A stretch of 24,853 nt of DNA from Ureibacillus thermophilus (GTDB taxonomy: Bacteria > Bacillota > Bacilli > Bacillales_A > Planococcaceae): assembly GCF_042657185.1 (NCBI RefSeq), contig NZ_JBHSNN010000058.1. One strand, 5' to 3'. Positions 1 to 6,462 of the stretch are shown here, in pieces; the stretch's first letter is position 1, and each line of letters starts with the position of its first letter. Made by a program: the position numbers and the translations under genes. Below the pieces are notes generated by a model. That model saw nothing but the letters and a program-made list of their open reading frames with translations, was not told where the DNA came from and did no database searches.

Positions 1-642
1 GATTCCAGTCCTTCTCACATTTCTCCCATAAAGATTCATTAAAACTTTCTAGTTGATAGATTGTTTGTTCAAGTAAAAAGAAATTGTTTCGAATATATTT
101 CACCTTTGATTCGACATTCCCTTTTTCATTTCCGCTGGCTGGGTTGCAGAACTCGCATTCAAAGCCATAATGTAAAACGAATCGTTGAAATGTCTCTGTC
201 AATTCTCTTTCTCCGTTTGGCAAGATCGTTTTTACGGCAGGGGAGAGATTATCAAAACGAATGACCCTTGGAACCCTTCCCATATAGTGAAAGATTCGTT
301 TTAATCCTTCCAAGAAACATTCTTGATTTTGAGCTGGCATGNNNNNNNNNNNNNNNNNNNNNNNNNNNNNNNNNNNNNNNNNNNNNNNNNNNNNNNNNNN
401 NNNNNNNNNNNNNATATCGGTTTCACTGGATCCATCACTTTCGCTTTTCTCGTTTGTTTAACTTTTGAGGGATTGAAGTCTTCCATTTCCGCATACTTCT
501 TCACTGTTCTTGGATCACTATTCATTCTTTTGGCAATATCGGAATAGGAACATCCTTTTTGGTTTGCTTCATATCTGATATAATGAATTTCAGTCACTGC
601 TAACATCTCCTTGAATACCTCCCGTTGAACTGTTTTGTCCAA
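1..642 (-). CDS. istA: IS21-family transposase IstA, partial and interrupted by an assembly gap
   Basis: Before the gap (642 down to 414) the protein has an N-terminal helix-turn-helix segment containing SYSDIAKRMNSDPRTVKKYA. After the gap (341 down to 1) a second frame reads PAQNQECFLEGLKRIFHYMG, then IRFDNLSPAVKTILPNGERE and NPASGNEKGNVESKVKYIRN. These are the DDE/rve integrase core of IS21 transposases, with the second catalytic Asp in RFDN and the Glu in NVES. The two parts are in different frames across the 72 Ns, so the gap length cannot be real, and the residues that normally hold the first catalytic Asp are missing. A TTG at 642 opens the frame; an ATG at 606 (MLAVTEIHYI) is another possible start. 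The gene continues beyond position 1. Confidence 0.85.
342..413. other. Assembly gap (72 N)
   Basis: Seventy-two ambiguous bases inside istA. The reading frames on either side do not match over this length, so it is a scaffold placeholder or masked repeat and not a measured distance. Confidence 0.97.
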
Positions 643-711
643 CTAGGAGGGTAGTGTATTTGGGGAATGTTGGCAAGTGGTTTTTTGTTTTATAGGACCT
701 GCATAAATTAA

Positions 712-746
712 TTGCCAAACGTTACATTTTTAGTTTGCCATAAACA
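712..746. repeat. Candidate IS21 terminal repeat region
   Basis: On the minus strand this reads TGTTTATGGCAAAC followed by GTTTGGCAATTAAT, so a GGCAA-containing block occurs twice within 35 bases. A third, inverted block (TTGGCAAG) lies at 670-677. Multiple short terminal repeats are usual in IS21 elements, where IstA binds. The other end is outside the window, so a terminal match cannot be tested here. Confidence 0.4.
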
Positions 747-871
747 AACAATTTTACGACTTGAATAGAGAATTCCCTTCTTTTAAGGGCTACATTTCCT
801 TTACGAAATTGTGCAGAAGTATTGGAAAATTTAGTTAATCTTTTAAAAACAGTAAAAATATTATTTAAGTG

Positions 872-900
872 TTGACATTATACCCTTATGGGTATATGAT
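872..900 (+). promoter_or_regulatory. SigA promoter P1 of the sulfur operon
   Basis: TTGACA at 872-877, a 17-base spacer and TATGAT at 895-900. The -35 is perfect and the -10 differs from consensus by one base. Expected transcription start is near 907, giving a leader of about 250 bases before the first recognised gene. The spacer is occupied by a palindrome, so this is probably a repressed strong promoter. Confidence 0.85.
879..896. promoter_or_regulatory. CsoR/CstR-type operator O1
   Basis: TATACCC-TTAT-GGGTATA, an 18-bp palindrome with one mismatched pair, filling the spacer of promoter P1. Sites of the form TACCC-N4-GGGTA are typical of CsoR-family repressors, including the copper sensor CsoR and the persulfide sensor CstR, which controls sulfur operons with this gene content. 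The regulator gene is not in the window. Confidence 0.75.
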
Positions 901-924
901 ATCGTTAGAGTAACAAAGAAAGGG

Positions 925-933
925 AAAAGGAGG
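925..933 (+). promoter_or_regulatory. Orphan ribosome binding site in operon leader
   Basis: AAAAGGAGG lies about 20 bases after the predicted P1 start, where the site of a first gene would be expected, but no ATG, GTG or TTG follows within 5-12 bases. The nearest ATG is 24 bases downstream. It may be the scar of a lost first gene or may serve an unusual start. Confidence 0.5.
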
Positions 934-957
934 TTTCGAATCATCAATCTTAAGATA

Positions 958-1017
958 ATGTATTGTTGTCAATTCAAGTTTTTCTCTAATTTGTGTTGGA
1001 GTTCTATTCAACATTAG
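958..1017 (+). CDS. Possible Cys-rich 19-residue leader peptide
   Basis: A 19-codon frame, MYCCQFKFFSNLCWSSIQH, sits in the P1 leader ahead of the sulfur genes. It has three cysteines, two adjacent near the N terminus. Cys-rich upstream peptides are known in other bacteria as cysteine-responsive attenuators, which would suit a sulfur operon. Against it, the ribosome site at 925-933 is too far from this ATG, and no matching terminator/antiterminator pair is obvious. It could be chance. Confidence 0.2.
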   Translation: MYCCQFKFFSNLCWSSIQH

Positions 1018-1125
1018 AAGAAAAAACAATTTCTGTAATAAAATATTTATTCATACATGAAGAAAAAAGATTCCATGACGGCAAATTTTTGATTTTATAT
1101 TCAACAAAAAAATTTTTCTAAAATA

Positions 1126-1145
1126 AAATACCCTATTAGGTATTT
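1126..1145. promoter_or_regulatory. CsoR/CstR-type operator O2
   Basis: AAATACC-CTATTA-GGTATTT, a 20-bp palindrome directly before the GGAGG (1146-1150) of the first sulfur gene. Aligned on its centre it matches O1, with CCC at the same offset and AGG in place of GGG. A weak promoter, TTCAAC at 1100-1105 and TAAAAT at 1124-1129, would have its -10 overlapping this site. O2 therefore probably controls a second promoter, or acts as a roadblock to P1 transcripts. Confidence 0.6.
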
Positions 1146-1157
1146 GGAGGTTTTAAG

Positions 1158-1718
1158 ATGTCGATAAAAGCACATGTACAGTTAGATTGTACGGGGCTTT
1201 CATGTCCAATGCCGATTGTGAAGACGAAAAAGGCAATGGAAGGGATCGAGGAAGGCCAAGTATTAGAAGTGAAAGCGACCGATAAAGGTTCAATTGCCGA
1301 CTTAAAAGCATGGTGTGACAGTGTTGGACATCAATATATCGGTATGTTTGAAGAAAATGGCGTGCTGTTTCATTACATTCGTAAATGTAATGAGCAAGTT
1401 GTTGAAAAGAAATTTGAACATACAATCTCGAATGATGAAGTTCTGAGTCGAGTGAAAAATGGCGGAATTCTTCTAGATGTTCGAGAAGAAGCGGAATACG
1501 CTTTTGGTCATATTGAAGGTTCCATATCCATTCCAATGGGGGAATTAGAAGACCGTTTAGATGAATTAGACAAAGACAAGGAAATCTATGTCATTTGTCG
1601 AACAGGTACACGCAGTGATTTAGCTGCTCAAAAATTAGTAGAAAAAGGTTTTACAAAAGTTTATAACGTCTTACCAGGAATGAGTGCTTGGAAAGGCGAT
1701 TTAATAAAAAAATTATAA
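1158..1718 (+). CDS. yrkF: TusA-rhodanese fusion sulfurtransferase (YrkF-like)
   Basis: A 186-residue two-domain sulfur carrier. Residues about 7-75 form a TusA domain with the conserved carrier cysteine C16 in LSCPMP. Residues about 90-186 form a rhodanese domain with active-site loop CRTGTRS (C147), preceded by LLDVRE and followed by the GFTKVYNVLPGMSAWKG segment. It should accept sulfane sulfur as a cysteine persulfide on one domain and pass it to the other or to partner carriers in the cytoplasm. The ATG at 1158 has GGAGG eight bases upstream. It is first in the operon and matches B. subtilis YrkF in length and domain order; Staphylococcus CstA is a related multidomain carrier. The family is certain, the partner specificity inferred. 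Confidence 0.92.
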   Translation: MSIKAHVQLDCTGLSCPMPIVKTKKAMEGIEEGQVLEVKATDKGSIADLKAWCDSVGHQYIGMFEENGVLFHYIRKCNEQVVEKKFEHTISNDEVLSRVKNGGILLDVREEAEYAFGHIEGSISIPMGELEDRLDELDKDKEIYVICRTGTRSDLAAQKLVEKGFTKVYNVLPGMSAWKGDLIKKL

Positions 1719-1737
1719 ATTCGGAGGGGTTTGAAAA

Positions 1738-2133
1738 ATGTCTAATAAAGTTGCAATTATTGCAAGTAATGGTGGATTATTTGATGCATATAAGGTATTT
1801 AATATCGCAACGGCAGCAGCTGCTACAGAGAAAGAAGTAGCGATCTTCTTTACATTTGATGGTCTGAACTTGATTCATAAAGAAGCGATGAAACAATTGC
1901 CACTTCCAGAAGGAAAAGAACATTATGCAGAAGGATTTGCGAAAGCAAATGTTCCAAGTATTCCGGAATTAGTAGAAATGGCAAAAGAGATGGGAGTAAA
2001 ATTAATCGCTTGTCAAATGACAATGGATGTTATGAATTTAACGAAAGAAGACTTTATTGATGGAATTGATGTAGGTGGCGCAGTTACATTCCTTGAGTTT
2101 GCAAAAGATGCTGCACCAACATTAACGTTTTAA
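1738..2133 (+). CDS. yrkE: DsrE-family sulfur carrier (YrkE-like)
   Basis: A 131-residue soluble protein with a DsrE/DsrF-like Rossmann-type fold pattern: N-terminal strand VAIIASNGG, then FDAYKVFNIATAAAA, then IFFTFDGLNLI. One conserved cysteine (C92, in LIACQMTMDVM) is the expected persulfide-bearing residue. GGAGGGG precedes the ATG, and only 19 bases separate it from the upstream gene, so they are co-transcribed. In this setting it probably relays sulfane sulfur between the TusA/rhodanese carriers and the dioxygenase downstream. B. subtilis YrkE is the likely counterpart. The direction of transfer cannot be read from sequence. Confidence 0.85.
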   Translation: MSNKVAIIASNGGLFDAYKVFNIATAAAATEKEVAIFFTFDGLNLIHKEAMKQLPLPEGKEHYAEGFAKANVPSIPELVEMAKEMGVKLIACQMTMDVMNLTKEDFIDGIDVGGAVTFLEFAKDAAPTLTF

Positions 2134-2157
2134 TCATTTGTTTTATTCCATTCTTTA

Positions 2158-2179
2158 GTGGAAGGGATTACTCTTCCAC
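2158..2179 (+). other. Intercistronic hairpin
   Basis: GTGGAAG (2158-2164) pairs perfectly with CTTCCAC (2173-2179) around an 8-base loop, between yrkE and yrkH. There is no following T-run, so it is more likely an RNA processing or stability element than a terminator. Confidence 0.45.
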
Positions 2180-2217
2180 TTCATATCACAAAAATATACC
2201 TGCAGGGGGTAAGTGGA

Positions 2218-3345
2218 ATGGCAGTTCAAAAAATGACATCAGCACAAGTAGCTCGTAAAGTAATCGAAAATCAACCATTATTTATTTTAGATGTACGAAA
2301 CAGAGAAGATTTTGAAGATTGGAAAATTGAAGGACACCGATTTGAATATTTAAATGTACCTTACTTTGAATTATTAGATGGTGTGGAAGAAATTCTTCCA
2401 AAATTACCGTCCGATCAAGATATTTTAGTTGTTTGTGCGAAAGAGGGCTCTTCTGTCATGGTTGCGGAAATGCTTTCAGATGCAGGATACGATGTGTACT
2501 ACCTTGAGGGTGGTATGAAAGCTTGGAGCTCTTACCTCGAGCCAATTAAAGTAGGTGATTTGACTAATGGAGGTGAACTGTATCAATTTGTTCGTCTAGG
2601 GAAAGGCTGCTTATCTTATATGGTCATTTCTGATGGTGAAGCTGCCATTATTGACGCAGTTCGTTTTAAAGATGTGTTCATCAAGTTTGCGAAAGAGAAA
2701 AATGTGGAAATTACCCACGTATTTGATACACACTTACATGCGGACCACATCTCCGGAGGACGCCATATTGCAAAGGAAACAGGGGCGAAATATTATTTAC
2801 CACCAAAAGATGCAGATGAGGTGGTTTATGAATATAATCCATTGGAAGATGGTTTAACAGTGAAGGTTGGGAATTCCGAAATTGAAGTAGGCGCTCTGTA
2901 TTCACCAGGTCATACAATTGGTTCAACTTCCTTCATCGTAGATAACAAGTATTTATTAACAGGAGATATTTTATTCATTGATTCCATCGGTCGACCTGAC
3001 TTAGCAGGACGTGCTGAGGATTGGGTAGGCGATCTTCGCGAAACGCTTTATCGCCGTTATCGTGAGTTAGCGGAAGATTTAATTGTATTGCCTGCACACT
3101 TCATGATTATTGATGAGTTGAATGAAGATGGAACAGTTGCAAAACGTTTAGGGGATCTATTTGCGGAAAACCATGGTTTAAATATTGAAAGTGAAGAAGA
3201 ATTCCGTAAGACAGTAACAGAAAACTTGCCACCACAACCAAATGCATACCAAGAAATTCGTCAAGTAAATATGGGGAAATTGACACCAGACGAAGAAGAA
3301 CAAATGGAAATGGAAATCGGTCCAAACCGTTGTGCGGTACGTTAA
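2218..3345 (+). CDS. yrkH: Rhodanese-ETHE1 fusion persulfide dioxygenase (YrkH/CstB-like)
   Basis: A 375-residue fusion. Residues about 7-108 are a rhodanese domain (LFILDVRNREDFEDWKIEGH; active-loop cysteine C73 in VVCAKEGSS). Residues about 118-320 are a metallo-beta-lactamase fold of the ETHE1 type, with THLHADH (172-177), SPGHTIGS (H232), LTGD (D250) and LPAH (H294). ETHE1 enzymes use a mononuclear Fe(II) bound by two His and one Asp to oxidise glutathione- or low-molecular-weight-thiol persulfide to sulfite. The ATG at 2218 is chosen because CAGGGGG lies about 9 bases upstream and the rhodanese domain begins there; an in-frame GTG at 2158 would add 20 unlikely residues. Staphylococcus CstB does the same job with a different domain order. 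Confidence 0.9.
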   Translation: MAVQKMTSAQVARKVIENQPLFILDVRNREDFEDWKIEGHRFEYLNVPYFELLDGVEEILPKLPSDQDILVVCAKEGSSVMVAEMLSDAGYDVYYLEGGMKAWSSYLEPIKVGDLTNGGELYQFVRLGKGCLSYMVISDGEAAIIDAVRFKDVFIKFAKEKNVEITHVFDTHLHADHISGGRHIAKETGAKYYLPPKDADEVVYEYNPLEDGLTVKVGNSEIEVGALYSPGHTIGSTSFIVDNKYLLTGDILFIDSIGRPDLAGRAEDWVGDLRETLYRRYRELAEDLIVLPAHFMIIDELNEDGTVAKRLGDLFAENHGLNIESEEEFRKTVTENLPPQPNAYQEIRQVNMGKLTPDEEEQMEMEIGPNRCAVR

Positions 3346-3358
3346 TTATGAAACAGGT

Positions 3359-3385
3359 GGGGAGAATGATAAACTCCCCCTTTTT
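3359..3385 (+). terminator. Intra-operon terminator/attenuator
   Basis: GGGGAG (3359-3364) pairs with CTCCCC (3374-3379) around a 9-base loop, followed by CTTTTT. It lies between yrkH and the small tusA gene, so it probably reduces but does not abolish expression of the last two genes. Confidence 0.7.
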
Positions 3386-3412
3386 AATGAGAATTAAAAA
3401 GGAGCGTTTGAA

Positions 3413-3640
3413 ATGGAAGTCAATCAAGTGTTAGATGCAAAAGGATTATCTTGTCCACTCCCGATTGTACGGGCAAAAAAAGCAATGGATACGTTAGCGA
3501 CAGGTCAAGTGTTAGAAGTGCATGTGACAGACAAAGGCGCACTATCTGACTTTCCTGCTTGGGCTAAATCAAGTGGACATGAAATATTAGATCAATCGAT
3601 TGAAGCAGATGTAATCAAATTCATTATTAAAAAGGGATAA
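3413..3640 (+). CDS. yrkI: TusA-family sulfur carrier (YrkI-like)
   Basis: A 75-residue single-domain TusA/SirA-like protein. The signature LSCPLPIVRAKKAM holds the carrier cysteine C14; the rest is the usual beta-alpha-beta layout with TDKGALSDFPAWAKSSGHE. It resembles the N-terminal domain of the first gene, so the operon holds two TusA modules. AAAAAGGAG lies about 8 bases before the ATG. Expected role: cytoplasmic carrier of persulfide sulfur to or from the dioxygenase. Confidence 0.92.
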   Translation: MEVNQVLDAKGLSCPLPIVRAKKAMDTLATGQVLEVHVTDKGALSDFPAWAKSSGHEILDQSIEADVIKFIIKKG

Positions 3641-3654
3641 CGAATCGATAAAAA

Positions 3655-3690
3655 GGAGAGGTGACATTCGGGAGAGGGTGTCACCTCTTC
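3655..3690 (+). other. Strong hairpin between tusA and the exporter gene
   Basis: GAGGTGACA (3658-3666) pairs perfectly with TGTCACCTC (3679-3687); extra pairs extend the stem to about 12 bp with one G-U. No T-run follows, and the ribosome site of the next gene (GGAAAGAAGG, 3692-3701) starts directly after it. It may block or stabilise the exporter mRNA. Confidence 0.6.
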
Positions 3691-3708
3691 TGGAAAGAAG
3701 GTATCAAC

Positions 3709-4485
3709 ATGGACATTGCTTGGATTCTAACCATATTTGCAATAGGATTTGTTGGGTCATTTATCTCAGGGATGGTTGGAATTGGTGGATCGATTATTAA
3801 ATATCCAATGCTTTTGTATATCCCTTCTTTATTAGGCTTTACCGCATTTACAGCTCATGAGGTATCTGGGATAAGTGCTGTACAAGTATTCTTTGCTTCT
3901 CTTGCTGGTGTTTGGGCATATCGAAAAGGTAACTATTTAAATAAATCCCTTATTTTCTATATGGGAAGTGGAATTTTAATAGGAAGTATCATCGGAAGTT
4001 TTGGTTCATCCTATTTTTCGGAACAAGGTGTTAACATTGTATACGGAATCTTGGCGTTAATCGCCGGAATTATGATGTTTATTCCAAAGAAGCAAATTGA
4101 TGATATCCCGTTAGAACAAGTCACTTTCAATAAACTACTTGCAACGATTTTATCTCTCATAGTGGGAATTGGTTCAGGGATTGTTGGCGCAGCCGGTGGT
4201 TTCCTCCTTGTACCGATAATGCTTGTCGTATTAAAAATACCAACTCGCATGACCATTGCAACAAGTTTAGCTGTTACGTTTATTTCATCGATAGGAAGTG
4301 CAGTAGGGAAACTATCAACAGGGCAAGTAGATTACTTGCCAGCCATTATTATGATTGTCGCAAGTATGATTGCGTCACCTTTAGGAGTGAAGGTTGGTAA
4401 AAAAATGAACCCTTCTATTTTGAAGTGGATTCTAGCGATTCTCATTATCGGTACAGCTATTAAAGTATGGATGGATATACTATAA
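3709..4485 (+). CDS. yrkJ: TauE/SafE-family sulfite/organosulfonate exporter (YrkJ-like)
   Basis: A 258-residue membrane protein with about eight hydrophobic helices. The family's repeated half motif appears twice: GMVGIGGSIIKYPMLL near residue 20 and GIVGAAGGFLLVPIML near residue 160. As the last gene of a persulfide oxidation operon it most likely exports the sulfite made by the dioxygenase. The ATG at 3709 is preferred because GGAAAGAAGG lies upstream and the first helix begins there; the in-frame GTG at 3661 lies inside the hairpin. Staphylococcus cst regions also end with a tauE gene. The substrate is inferred from context. Confidence 0.88.
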   Translation: MDIAWILTIFAIGFVGSFISGMVGIGGSIIKYPMLLYIPSLLGFTAFTAHEVSGISAVQVFFASLAGVWAYRKGNYLNKSLIFYMGSGILIGSIIGSFGSSYFSEQGVNIVYGILALIAGIMMFIPKKQIDDIPLEQVTFNKLLATILSLIVGIGSGIVGAAGGFLLVPIMLVVLKIPTRMTIATSLAVTFISSIGSAVGKLSTGQVDYLPAIIMIVASMIASPLGVKVGKKMNPSILKWILAILIIGTAIKVWMDIL

Positions 4486-4601
4486 AAGCAAGTTACATGA
4501 ACAATGGGAAAAATCTTATTGAATCAATCAAAAAAATATTAGACTTCCCAAAGGTATTATGAGATAGATTTTAGTAATAAATAAATAGAAAGAAGAAAAT
4601 G

Positions 4602-4632
4602 GGTGTTGGCGATAAACCAGCACCAATTTTTT
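4602..4632 (+). terminator. Terminator of the sulfur operon
   Basis: GGTGTTGG (4602-4609) pairs with CCAGCACC (4617-4624) with one G-U, followed by AATTTTTT. Confidence 0.8.
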
Positions 4633-4785
4633 ATTCCTTCTTTTAATTCAATTTTTTCGGTAAATGTATTAAATCAAGATTTCACTACAACAACAATCAA
4701 CGAAAAATGAGTAACTGATATTACATATATCCATACGCTTCGTGATGGCTGGTGTTATCTAGCGTCCGTTCTAAATAATACTATG

Positions 4786-4811
4786 AGATCGTCATTTTGA
4801 CGGTCTTTTTG
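4786..4811 (+). terminator. Second intrinsic terminator
   Basis: AGATCGTCA (4786-4794) pairs with TGACGGTCT (4798-4806) around a TTT loop, with a T-run to 4811. No gene directly precedes it, so it is either a back-up for the sulfur operon or the relic of a lost gene or small RNA. Confidence 0.65.
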
Positions 4812-5048
4812 TATGTTTAAGAACAGCCTTGTAAAAGAAGAACATATTAGCCTATAACTCGAAAAAATGTTCCGTACTAATGAAATTCCTCATTTAACAC
4901 CAGAAGCTTCAAACCGACTAATTTCATCATTATAAGGAGAAAATAGTTGTTGCCACTAAGTCTTTTTGTAAGAGGAGAGAATCCTTTATTCTTAATTTTC
5001 TTTATTTTTAAAATTTAGATATACAGAGAAAATTCCAGTAAAAAACAC

Positions 5049-5077
5049 TTGCATTTAAGCTAAAGACCGAATATTAT
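5049..5077 (+). promoter_or_regulatory. SigA promoter of the purine permease
   Basis: TTGCAT (5049-5054), a 17-base spacer and TATTAT (5072-5077). The expected start near 5084 leaves a leader of roughly 38 bases to the TTG start at 5122. Confidence 0.75.
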
Positions 5078-5106
5078 TAATTCTGTTGTTTTAAATGTTC
5101 GTATTT
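5063..5106. promoter_or_regulatory. Pair of facing PurBox-like sites
   Basis: AAGACCGAATATT (5063-5075) matches the PurBox AWWWCCGAACWWT at 11 of 13 positions, and AATGTTCGTATTT (5094-5106) matches its reverse complement at 12 of 13. The two face each other with 18 bases between, close to the 16-17 reported for B. subtilis PurR operators. They overlap the -10 element and the leader, suggesting PurR repression. B. subtilis guanine/hypoxanthine permease genes are known PurR targets. Confidence 0.6.
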
Positions 5107-5121
5107 AGGGGGCTGAACTTT

Positions 5122-6423
5122 TTGTTTCGACTACAAGAAAATAAGACAACTGTAAAAACTGAAATTTTTGCAGGATTAACCACTTACTTAACAATGGTAT
5201 ATATTGTCATCGTTAACCCTTCGATTCTAGCGATTTCTGGTGTGCCTAGTGAACAAGTATTCACAGCGACAATTATTGCGGCAGTATTTGGTACATTATG
5301 GTTAGCGTTATTTGCCAATTATCCAATTGCAATGGCTCCGGGTATGGGGTTAAATGCATTCTTTACATTCTCGGTTGTCCAAGCGTCTAAAGGCGAAATT
5401 GACTATATGACAGCATTTTCTGCTGTATTTGTAGCGGGTATTATTTTCTTTATTATTAGCTTAACGCCTTTACGACAAATGCTCGTGAAAGCCATACCGA
5501 ATAATTTAAAATTAGCTATTACTGCTGGTATCGGTTTATTCATCGCTTTCATTGGTATGCGATCAGCAGGCATTGTGACAGATGACGAAGCGACATTAGT
5601 CCGATTAGGAGATTTATCAAGCCCTATGGTTTGGATAACCATCGTAGGGGTTCTTGTTACGGCAATCTTCATGATGTACCGGGTTTTTGGTGCCATTTTT
5701 TGGGGAATGGTTGTCACAGCCATCATATCTGCGTTGACAGGCAATTTAACCTTTGATGGGGTTATGGCGATGCCAACATTACCAGAAGGCATTTTAGTAT
5801 GGAATCCAATTGAAGCCTTTGGGGATGTCATTAAATATGGCTTATACGGAACAATATTTTCATTCATTTTAGTTACATTATTTGACACGACAGGTACCAT
5901 GGTCGGCGTTGCCAAACAAGCAGGGATTTTAAAGAATGATCAATTGCCGCGAGCCCGTCAAGCATTCCTTGGCGATTCTTTGGCAACCATCATCGGTTCG
6001 ATGTTTGGTACAAGTCCATCAACAGCCTATATCGAATCTTCTTCTGGTGTAGCAGTAGGTGGGCGGACTGGTTTAACGTCGTTAGTAGTTGCAGGGCTAT
6101 TTGTCATTACCTTATTCTTCTCGCCATTAGCAGCTACATTAGCAAGTGTACCTGCTATTACTTCTCCTGCCTTAATTATTGTAGGTAGTTTAATGATTGG
6201 TGTTGTTCGCCATATCGAATGGGATAAAGTAGAAGAAGCATTTCCAGCATTTTTAGTTATTTTAATCATGCCATTAACGTCTAGTATCTCAGATGGTATT
6301 GCATTCGGGTTTATTTCTTACCCATTATTTAAGTTACTGAAAGGTAAGGGTAAAGAGGTTCATCCATTACTTTACCTCTTTGCGATTTTATTCATTATCC
6401 TGTTAGTGATTATGTCTCACTAA
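5122..6423 (+). CDS. NCS2/AzgA-type guanine/hypoxanthine permease
   Basis: A membrane protein of 433 residues with about 12-13 hydrophobic segments. Family motifs are clear: TTYLTMVYIVIVNP near the N terminus, ANYPIAMAPGMGLNAFF, LFDTTGTMVGVAKQAG and GTSPSTAYIESSSGVAVGGR. This is the PbuG/PbuO group of purine (hypoxanthine, guanine) proton symporters; sequence alone does not separate the two. TTG at 5122 is chosen as start because GGGGG (5108-5112) lies 9 bases upstream and the protein then begins MFRLQENKTTVKTE, as in relatives. The in-frame ATG at 5095 would have an 11-base leader without a ribosome site and lies in the second PurBox. Confidence 0.9.
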   Translation: MFRLQENKTTVKTEIFAGLTTYLTMVYIVIVNPSILAISGVPSEQVFTATIIAAVFGTLWLALFANYPIAMAPGMGLNAFFTFSVVQASKGEIDYMTAFSAVFVAGIIFFIISLTPLRQMLVKAIPNNLKLAITAGIGLFIAFIGMRSAGIVTDDEATLVRLGDLSSPMVWITIVGVLVTAIFMMYRVFGAIFWGMVVTAIISALTGNLTFDGVMAMPTLPEGILVWNPIEAFGDVIKYGLYGTIFSFILVTLFDTTGTMVGVAKQAGILKNDQLPRARQAFLGDSLATIIGSMFGTSPSTAYIESSSGVAVGGRTGLTSLVVAGLFVITLFFSPLAATLASVPAITSPALIIVGSLMIGVVRHIEWDKVEEAFPAFLVILIMPLTSSISDGIAFGFISYPLFKLLKGKGKEVHPLLYLFAILFIILLVIMSH

Positions 6424-6430
6424 AAATGAA

Positions 6431-6462
6431 AAGCCTCTCATTTTGCGAGAGGCTTATTTTAT
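6431..6462 (+). terminator. Terminator of the purine permease gene
   Basis: AAGCCTCTC (6431-6439) pairs perfectly with GAGAGGCTT (6447-6455), followed by ATTTTATT. Confidence 0.88.

Larger units (their letters stand above)
1..746 (-). mobile_element. IS21-family insertion sequence, one end, partial
   Basis: The minus strand carries istA-type transposase sequence running off the left edge, so only the istA-proximal end of the element is present; the partner istB would lie outside the window. The outer limit is set at 746 because repeated blocks (GTTTGGCAA-like at 712-720 and 733-740) lie between the transposase start and a TGTTTA terminus read on the minus strand. IS21 elements typically have such repeated ends beginning with TG. 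The exact end and any target duplication are not proven. Confidence 0.65.
4486..5048. other. Gene-free stretch after the sulfur operon
   Basis: Contains two intrinsic terminators (listed separately) and otherwise AT-rich sequence with no supported gene. A 22-codon frame at 4867-4935 has no ribosome site and no recognised product. Confidence 0.6.

Noticed and set aside
4867..4935. 22-codon frame MFRTNEIPHLTPEASNRLIS...
   Set aside because: No ribosome site, and the upstream frame is closed. It may be debris, but nothing identifies it.
4936..5094. Purine riboswitch before the permease
   Set aside because: The conserved guanine-aptamer loops are absent, and the predicted promoter leaves too short a leader for one.
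5403..5915. 170-codon minus-strand frame
   Set aside because: It is the shadow of the purine permease gene on the other strand; composition (Thr/Met/Ile/Pro-rich) is typical of antisense reading of a membrane protein.
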